Shown: positions 59,955 to 64,000 of the stretch, piece by piece | How the letters are laid out: every line of letters begins with the position of its first letter | How positions within the stretch are numbered: position 1 is the first letter of the stretch | Source: Pseudomonas protegens | GTDB lineage: Bacteria > Pseudomonadota > Gammaproteobacteria > Pseudomonadales > Pseudomonadaceae | Reading direction: 5' to 3' | Length of the DNA stretch: 64,000 nucleotides | Assembly: GCF_013407925.2 (NCBI RefSeq) | Contig: NZ_CP060201.1 | Location: 1,612,001 to 1,676,000 of the forward strand | Position numbers and translations under genes: made by a program | The notes under the pieces: model-generated | What the model saw: only the letters and a program-made list of their open reading frames with translations | The model's database searches: none | Told to the model about the DNA's origin: nothing

Positions 59955-60719
59955 TTACCAGCCGCCGGAGGAACCGCCGCCGCCAAAGCTGCCACCGCCA
60001 CCGCTGAAGCCGCCACCGCCGCCGGACCCACCACCAAAACCACCAAAACCACCGAAGCCACCGCCTCCGTCACCGCCGCGCCCGCTGGTGGTGGTGATGA
60101 ACCCGAGCGCCTGCGCCACTATCACCACCAGGATGAACAGCAGCACCATGAAGATGAACAGCCACGGGTGACGCTGGACAAAATCGTCCTGGTCGCTGCT
60201 CTCGACGCTGTCATACACCGGGTCCGGTTGGTCCAGCGGCGTGCCGCCGAGCACCAGGAACATGGCCGAAACCCCGTCGCTGATGCCCTTGCTGAACTGC
60301 CCGGTCTTGAACGCCGGGGTGATCACCTGGTTGATGATCACCGAGGCCTGGGCGTCGGTCAGGCGCTCCTCCAGGCCGTAGCCCACTTCGATGCGCAGCT
60401 TGCGCTCGTCCCGGGCGACGATCAGCAGCGCGCCGTTGTTCTTGTCCTTCTGGCCGATGCCCCAGTGGCGCCCCAACTGGTAGCCGAACTCCTCGATGCT
60501 GACGCCTTGCAGGTTCGGCAGGGTCACCACCACCAACTGTTCGCCGGTGGCCTGTTCGTGGGCTTGCAGTTGCCGAGTCAGCAGGGCGCTGATGGTCGGC
60601 TCGATCATCTGCGCGTCGTCCACCACCCGCCCGCTCAGGGCCGGAAACCTCAGCTCGGCCTGGGCCGTGACCGCAAAGACCCAGAGCAACAGCACCAGGC
60701 CGATTTTATAAAGTCGCAT
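59955..60719 (-). CDS. TPM-domain protein with Gly-rich tail (YgcG-like)
   Basis: The 254-residue protein has a signal peptide, a TPM domain (about 30-150: RVVDDAQMIEPTISALLTRQL, GIGQKDKNNGALLIVARDERK), one membrane span near 190-210 and a Gly/Ser-rich tail ending GGGGSSGGW. It is coupled to the gene upstream and downstream. The ATG at 60719 is chosen because GAGG lies 7 nt before; a GTG two codons earlier is the alternative. Function of such tails is unknown. Confidence 0.85.
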   Translation of the reverse strand: MRLYKIGLVLLLWVFAVTAQAELRFPALSGRVVDDAQMIEPTISALLTRQLQAHEQATGEQLVVVTLPNLQGVSIEEFGYQLGRHWGIGQKDKNNGALLIVARDERKLRIEVGYGLEERLTDAQASVIINQVITPAFKTGQFSKGISDGVSAMFLVLGGTPLDQPDPVYDSVESSDQDDFVQRHPWLFIFMVLLFILVVIVAQALGFITTTSGRGGDGGGGFGGFGGFGGGSGGGGGFSGGGGSFGGGGSSGGW

Positions 60720-60752
60720 CAGCACCTCATCCTTAATGTTTGTCCGCGTGTG

Positions 60753-61673
60753 CTACCAACTGCCGGACGCCCCGCCACCGCCAAAACTGCCGCCACCCCC
60801 GCTGAAGCTGTCCGAGCTTGAACTGGAGCTGGAGCTGCTGGAGTCGAACCAGTCGAACGAACTGCTGCTCGAACCTGCGTCGCGCTCGGCCCTGGTTTCG
60901 CGCCTGGCCGAATCGTCGCTGGCAACAACCGGCGAATCATTGCCGCTGCGCCATTGGGTCAGGAACCCGAACAACGGTACACCGACGAACACCAGGTAGA
61001 ACAACCTCTCGAACCACCACATCCACTCGATGTCCTGGTACCAGCTTTTCTCCACCGAGCGGTACACCAGCCTCGGCGGGTCGGTGGACGACAGCACGTT
61101 CACGATGGACGTGGCCCCGGCGATGATCCCCGAGGAATACAGGTCGTCCTTGAAATACGGAATGATCGAACCATCGATGATGAAGTGGGCCACTATGTCG
61201 TTGAGCCGCCCCTCCAGGCCGTAACCGACCTCGATCCGCACCTTGCGATCGTCCTTGGCCACCAGCAGCAGGACGCCGTTGTTCTTGTCCTTCTGGCCAA
61301 TCCCCCAGTGCCGGCCCAGCTGCAGGCCGAACTCCTCGATGCTGTGGCCACCCAGGCTCGGCACCGTGGCCACCACCACCTGGTCGGTGGTGGTCTGCTC
61401 GAGCCGTTCCAGCATCTGCGCCAGGTAGACCTGCGCCGACGGCGTGAGCAACTGCGCGGTGTCCACCACCCGCCCGGTCAGCTTGGGAAACAGCCGTTCG
61501 ATCGGTGCCGCTGTCGCAGTGGTCGGTGCGGGCTCGACCTGGACAGCGGGTTGCGACGAACGCAACGGCACCCCATCCGTGGGTGTGGGCCCGGGTTGTT
61601 GCGCCAACACGGCGCCACTCACCAGCCATAGCCACAGCAGCGCGCCTTGCAGCACGCGCCGCCCGTGGCTCAT
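60753..61673 (-). CDS. TPM-domain protein with poly-Ser and Gly-rich tail
   Basis: The 306-residue protein has a signal peptide, a TPM domain (about 65-175: RVVDTAQLLTPSAQVYLAQML, GIGQKDKNNGVLLLVAKDDRK), a span near 220-240 and a low-complexity tail with two Ser runs and the same Gly-rich ending as its neighbour. It is a paralogue of the gene downstream. Its start overlaps the lemA stop by one base (TGATG), so it is translated with lemA. Confidence 0.87.
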   Translation of the reverse strand: MSHGRRVLQGALLWLWLVSGAVLAQQPGPTPTDGVPLRSSQPAVQVEPAPTTATAAPIERLFPKLTGRVVDTAQLLTPSAQVYLAQMLERLEQTTTDQVVVATVPSLGGHSIEEFGLQLGRHWGIGQKDKNNGVLLLVAKDDRKVRIEVGYGLEGRLNDIVAHFIIDGSIIPYFKDDLYSSGIIAGATSIVNVLSSTDPPRLVYRSVEKSWYQDIEWMWWFERLFYLVFVGVPLFGFLTQWRSGNDSPVVASDDSARRETRAERDAGSSSSSFDWFDSSSSSSSSSSDSFSGGGGSFGGGGASGSW

Positions 61674-62281
61674 CAGAATTTCACTTGCGGGGCTTTGTCG
61701 GCGTCGGGGCTGGTGGCCTCGAAGGATTCACGCACCGGCAGGTCGCTGTACATCAGGCTGTGCCACAGGCGGCCGGGGAAGGTGCGGATCTCGGTGTTGT
61801 ACTTCTGCACCGCCAGGATGAAGTCGCGACGGGCCACGGCGATGCGGTTCTCGGTGCCTTCAAGCTGGGATTGCAGGGCCAGGAAGTTCTGGTTGGCCTT
61901 CAGGTCCGGGTAGCGCTCGGAGACCACCATCAGACGGCTCAGGGCACCGCTCAACTGGTCCTGGGCCTGCTGGAACTGCTTGAGTTTTTCCGGGTTGTCC
62001 AGGGTCTTGGCATCCACCTGGATCGAGGTGGCCTTGGCCCGCGCCTCGATCACCGCGGTCAGGGTTTCTTCCTCGTGCTTGGCGTAGCCCTTGACGGTTT
62101 CCACCAGATTGGGGATCAGGTCGGCGCGGCGCTGGTACTGGTTCTGCACCTGGCCCCAGTCGGCCTTGACCTGCTCGTCCAGGGTCGGAATGTTGTTGAT
62201 GCCGCAGCCGCTGAGCAGGCTGGCAAGCAGCAACAAGGCAGCGACGGGCCAGCTCGAACGCAGGCTTTGAGTGATGTTCAT
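61673..62281 (-). CDS. lemA: LemA family lipoprotein
   Basis: The 202-residue protein has a lipoprotein signal ending in LLSGC and the LemA helical domain (VKADWGQVQNQYQRRADLIPNLVETVKGYAKHE in two parts, ERYPDLKANQNFLALQSQLEGTENRIAVARRDF split). LemA proteins are surface-exposed coiled-coil-like proteins usually encoded beside TPM proteins; the role is unknown. The start at 62281 is the lipoprotein start. It opens the four-gene LemA-TPM operon. Confidence 0.9.
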   Translation of the reverse strand: MNITQSLRSSWPVAALLLLASLLSGCGINNIPTLDEQVKADWGQVQNQYQRRADLIPNLVETVKGYAKHEEETLTAVIEARAKATSIQVDAKTLDNPEKLKQFQQAQDQLSGALSRLMVVSERYPDLKANQNFLALQSQLEGTENRIAVARRDFILAVQKYNTEIRTFPGRLWHSLMYSDLPVRESFEATSPDADKAPQVKF

Positions 62282-62664
62282 GGGTGGGGCTCCTTGCACA
62301 ACCTGATTGAAATGAAGCTTTTGCCCGGTTTCACACATCCTGTGGGCAAAATCTGCCTGCGCCACTGGAATGCATCGGGCTGATGGGCTAAAAGATGCCC
62401 AGCGCGAAAAAGAGTTCAGAAATAAGGCGGTGTGAAAACGTCGCGAGTGAAGGCAAGACAAGGCAAAAACAGGCGAGGAAGCGGAGTGTAGGGGCCTACA
62501 TGAGCATTCCGAGCCTGTTTTTAACGCCGTATTGCCGAACGCAGCAGTTTTCACACGGCCTGAAGTGTGCGGGAATTATCTGAACAACAATAGCCGCCCC
62601 TTAAATTTTGGCTGTCGGATGCGTCCCCAAAAGCATCTGTCTCGAGCCCTTGAGAACAATATTC
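62282..62664. other. intergenic region between lemA and bglX with a MITE-like hairpin
   Basis: This 383-bp region holds the leftward lemA promoter, the rightward bglX promoter and the nested hairpin element at 62425-62561. I see no supported gene in it. Confidence 0.6.
62425..62561. mobile_element. MITE-like nested hairpin, 137 bp
   Basis: The ends are 15-bp inverted repeats (AGGCGGTGTGAAAAC / GTTTTCACACGGCCT, one mismatch). Inside lie a second pair AAAAACAGGC / GCCTGTTTTT (62465-62474, 62513-62522) and a central TGTAGGGGCCTACA. This nested symmetric plan, with no coding capacity, fits a non-autonomous mobile or repeated intergenic element. Confidence 0.6.
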
Positions 62665-64000
62665 ATGAATAAGCTGTGTTTGCTGGGGCTGCTGGTCAGC
62701 CTGGCCAGTCACCCGGTGTTGGCCGACGTGGCCCCGGTCCCTCTGGAAAACAAAGAAGCCTTTATCAACGATCTGCTCAAGCGCATGACCCTGGAAGAGA
62801 AGATCGGCCAGCTGCGCCTGATCAGCATCGGCCCGGAAATGCCCCGCGAGCTGATCCGCAAGGAAATCGCCGCGGGCAATATCGGCGGCACTTTCAACTC
62901 CATCACCCGCCCGGAAAATCGGCCGATGCAGGACGCGGCCATGCGCAGCCGGCTGAAGATCCCGATGTTCTTCGCCTATGACGTGATCCACGGCCACCGG
63001 ACCATCTTCCCCATCAGCCTGGCCCTGGCCTCCAGTTGGGACATGGACGCCATCGGCCGCTCCGGGCGCATCGCCGCCAAGGAAGCCAGCGCCGACAGCC
63101 TGGACATCACCTTCGCGCCGATGGTGGATATCTCCCGCGATCCGCGCTGGGGCCGCACCTCCGAAGGCTTTGGCGAAGACACCTACCTGGTGTCGCGCAT
63201 TGCCAAGGTCATGGTCAAGGCCTACCAGGGCCAGAGCCCGGCCCTGCCGGACAGCATCATGGCCAGCGTCAAGCACTTCGCCCTGTATGGCGCGGTGGAA
63301 GGCGGTCGCGACTACAACATCGTCGACATGAGCCCGGTGAAGATGTACCAGGACTACCTGCCGCCCTATCGCGCAGCCATTGACGCCGGTGCCGGCGGGG
63401 TGATGGTGGCCCTGAACTCGATCAACGGCGTGCCGGCCACCTCCAACACCTGGCTGATGAACGACCTGTTGCGCAAGGAATGGGGCTTCAAGGGCCTGGC
63501 GGTGAGCGACCACGGGGCGATCATCGAGCTGATCCGCCACGGCGTGGCCAAGGACGGTCGCGAAGCGGCCAAGCTGGCGATCAAGGCCGGCATCGACATG
63601 AGCATGAACGACTCGCTGTACGGCAAGGAGCTGCCGGGGCTACTCAAGTCCGGCGAGATCGAGCAGAAGGACATCGACAACGCGGTGCGTGAAGTGCTGG
63701 CGGCCAAGTACGACATGGGCCTGTTCAAGGACCCTTACGTGCGCATCGGCAAGGCCGAGGACGATCCGGCCGACACCAACGCCGAAAGCCGCCTGCACCG
63801 CAGCGACGCCCGGGACATCGCGCGGCGCAGCCTGGTGCTGCTGAAGAACCACAACGACACCCTGCCGCTGAAGAAAACCGCGAAGATCGCCCTGGTCGGC
63901 CCGCTGGCCAAGGCACCGATCGACATGATGGGCAGCTGGGCCGCCGCCGGCGTGCCGGCGCAGTCGGTGACCTTGTACGACGGCATGCGCAATGTCCTGG
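62665..64000 (+). CDS. bglX: periplasmic beta-glucosidase BglX (GH3), 3' part outside window
   Basis: The frame opens with a signal peptide (MNKLCLLGLLVSLASHPVLA) and continues as a glycoside hydrolase family 3 protein: MTLEEKIGQLR, FAYDVIHGHRTIFPISLALASSWD, DPRWGRTSEGFGEDTYLVSRI, SVKHFALYG and the nucleophile region GLAVSDHGAI. About 445 codons are present and the window ends before the C-terminal domain. It should hydrolyse beta-linked glucosides in the periplasm. It is on the plus strand, 384 bp after lemA starts in the other direction. Confidence 0.92.
   Translation, partial: MNKLCLLGLLVSLASHPVLADVAPVPLENKEAFINDLLKRMTLEEKIGQLRLISIGPEMPRELIRKEIAAGNIGGTFNSITRPENRPMQDAAMRSRLKIPMFFAYDVIHGHRTIFPISLALASSWDMDAIGRSGRIAAKEASADSLDITFAPMVDISRDPRWGRTSEGFGEDTYLVSRIAKVMVKAYQGQSPALPDSIMASVKHFALYGAVEGGRDYNIVDMSPVKMYQDYLPPYRAAIDAGAGGVMVALNSINGVPATSNTWLMNDLLRKEWGFKGLAVSDHGAIIELIRHGVAKDGREAAKLAIKAGIDMSMNDSLYGKELPGLLKSGEIEQKDIDNAVREVLAAKYDMGLFKDPYVRIGKAEDDPADTNAESRLHRSDARDIARRSLVLLKNHNDTLPLKKTAKIALVGPLAKAPIDMMGSWAAAGVPAQSVTLYDGMRNVL

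Overview
The window is GC-rich (about 64% by eye), densely coded and typical of a fluorescent pseudomonad. FosA, the 3-mercaptopropionate dioxygenase, the Hxu-type sigma/anti-sigma/receptor set and the hydroxyproline (lhp) genes all look like Pseudomonas proteins, and the intergenic REP palindromes are of the Pseudomonas kind. The P. protegens/fluorescens group is my best guess. I saw no tRNA, rRNA, CRISPR array or intact insertion sequence.

Layout. 1-4017: small envelope proteins, a GNAT enzyme and a Fiu/PiuA-like siderophore receptor. 4021-14104: a complete trans-4-hydroxy-L-proline catabolic locus in two divergent arms (lhpC-permease-lhpG-lhpD leftwards, lhpA-B-F-E-R rightwards) around a promoter that carries a perfect 15-bp inverted repeat. 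14064-28035: mostly stand-alone genes, including a GNAT enzyme, an orphan HsdR-N nuclease-like protein, a PAS-GAF-GGDEF protein, a LysE exporter, FosA, tandem paralogous secreted proteins, a YiaY-like Fe-alcohol dehydrogenase with an Anr box, a DUF4917 protein, an XRE-cupin regulator divergent from an aldolase/DapA-like pair, and two overlapping lipoprotein genes.

28099-32530: a compact, apparently undescribed natural-product locus: a 2OG-Fe(II) oxygenase, an XYP-type tRNA-dependent cyclodipeptide synthase (CDPS) broken by one in-frame TAG, a DHA2 exporter and an LLM flavin monooxygenase. The logic resembles bicyclomycin clusters but with a single oxygenase. 32823-38470: an operon whose four products are all exported: a Tat flavin amine oxidase, a periplasmic RidA, a TonB receptor and a solute-binding protein. 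38735-40559: an AbiE-like two-gene module behind a palindromic operator. 40573-50958: a sulfur/organic-acid uptake and catabolism block (M19 dipeptidase, SsuA-like SBP, class II aldolase, 2-hydroxyacid dehydrogenase, SfnB/DszC-like flavoenzyme, ABC ATPase and permease, LysR) divergent from 3-mercaptopropionate dioxygenase and a four-domain rhodanese.

50959-55498: a tandem REP duplication followed by an Hxu-like haem-signalling system (ECF sigma, FecR anti-sigma, TonB transducer). 55639-56593: a candidate toxin-antitoxin pair (MqsR-like protein plus Zn-finger/RHH protein) behind a palindrome. 56759-62281: an RHH protein, a DJ-1/PfpI protein, a methyltransferase and a LemA-TPM-TPM-TPM envelope set. 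62425-62561: a MITE-like nested hairpin. 62665-end: the start of a periplasmic GH3 beta-glucosidase (BglX), cut by the window edge.
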